64,000 nt of DNA from Neovahlkampfia damariscottae (Eukaryota > Heterolobosea > Selenaionea > Neovahlkampfiida > Neovahlkampfiidae), in the NCBI GenBank assembly GCA_016618085.1, contig JABLTG010000018.1, forward strand, positions 106,359 to 170,358, read 5' to 3'. A model generated the notes under the pieces. That model worked only from the letters and a program-made list of their open reading frames with translations. It was not told where the DNA came from and searched no databases. Positions within the stretch are counted from its first letter, which is position 1. Each line of letters begins with the position of its first letter. Of the stretch, positions 63,823-64,000 are shown one piece after another. Both the position numbers and the translations under genes were made by a program.

Positions 63823-64000
63823 ATGAGCAATAATGATCAATGCAATGAAAAGTATATCACCAGTAAAAAAATTAGAGAACAGTACGGAGTTTGTAATTCA
63901 ACACTCAAACGATGGGCAAATGAAGGAAAAATTAGTAGTATCCGAACAATCGGAAACAAAAGGCTCTATGGATGTGATGACATTAGAAGAGTCTTTGGAG
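63823..64000 (+). mobile_element. IS607-type serine recombinase (TnpA), 5' part, cut by window edge
   Basis: ATG 63823 opens a frame without stops to the end (59 codons). It encodes the MerR-like helix-turn-helix of IS607 TnpA and related giant-virus resolvases: ITSKKIREQYGVCNSTLKRW, ANEGKISSIRTIGNKRLYGC, DDIRRVFG. The pattern STLxRWxxEGKIxxIRTxGxxRLY is diagnostic by family knowledge. The serine-recombinase catalytic domain should follow outside the window. Base use is more GC-rich than host genes. IS607 elements in eukaryotes often carry a TnpB/Fanzor-type gene downstream, which cannot be seen here. Confidence 0.8.

Noticed and set aside
1-64000. CRISPR arrays, rRNA genes, bacterial operons
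   Set aside because: No repeat-spacer pattern or rRNA-like sequence was seen, and spliced eukaryotic genes fill the window.

Overview
The window looks like nuclear DNA of a free-living unicellular eukaryote with a small, dense, AT-rich genome. Most genes carry spliceosomal introns of about 30-55 nt that can be placed by reading frame. Domains are eukaryotic throughout: ING, F-box, RGS, CHFR, transportin, Hikeshi, reticulon, AP-2 sigma. Genes lie tens to a few hundred bases apart on both strands, with little repeat DNA. All three stop codons are used. The set (P450, phytochelatin synthase, many F-box, RGS and B-box signalling proteins) suggests an aerobic amoeboid or amoeboflagellate protist, perhaps heterolobosean-like. 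That placement is inference. A CCAATC or GATTGG box lies about 25-50 nt upstream of many start codons and helped choose starts.

Layout: 0.1-13 kb holds a secreted Cys-rich protein, an MFS transporter, an ING/PHD protein, a signal-peptide Hsp20-like protein, Hikeshi, a reticulon, a WD40 protein, an LMBR1-like protein, a YbaB-like protein, AP-2 sigma, and then a pseudokinase-DEP-thioredoxin-fold gene read here as a selenoprotein. 13-25 kb has an F-box/Ras-like GTPase fusion, F-box-WD40, a membrane J-protein, Vma22/CCDC115, transportin, an RGS plus START-like protein and a coiled-coil pseudogene. 25-40 kb has a NET-domain protein, a PepD-type dipeptidase, TM2, an F-box protein, TDP2-like, a GH5 endoglycoceramidase-like enzyme, a TRIM-like RING/B-box/UBA protein, a P450, a PPP phosphatase, phytochelatin synthase, a hotdog thioesterase and a SET protein. 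40-64 kb has CHFR, a polytopic membrane protein, a broken RGS/START locus, DGAT2, an actin-like protein, two small RING paralogues, SAM-thioredoxin-like-RGS, a 3'-5' exonuclease, a tandem R3H protein, B-box/RCC1, a PARP, a tandem pair of unrecognised proteins, and the start of an IS607-type serine recombinase running off the right edge.

The outstanding locus is 11481-13207 (minus). One 559-codon frame contains four TGA codons and no TAA or TAG. Two of the TGAs fall exactly where a peroxiredoxin-like thioredoxin fold should carry its CxxC, giving UPFU. A form-II SECIS-like structure (AUGA core, wobble-rich helix, unpaired AA, mini-stem, UGAU) follows the stop codon directly. This is best read as a selenoprotein with a UxxU redox motif fused to a pseudokinase and a DEP domain. 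A second gene (49701-52136) puts a related fold, without the redox pair, between SAM and RGS domains. Together they suggest a thioredoxin-fold module reused in signalling proteins.
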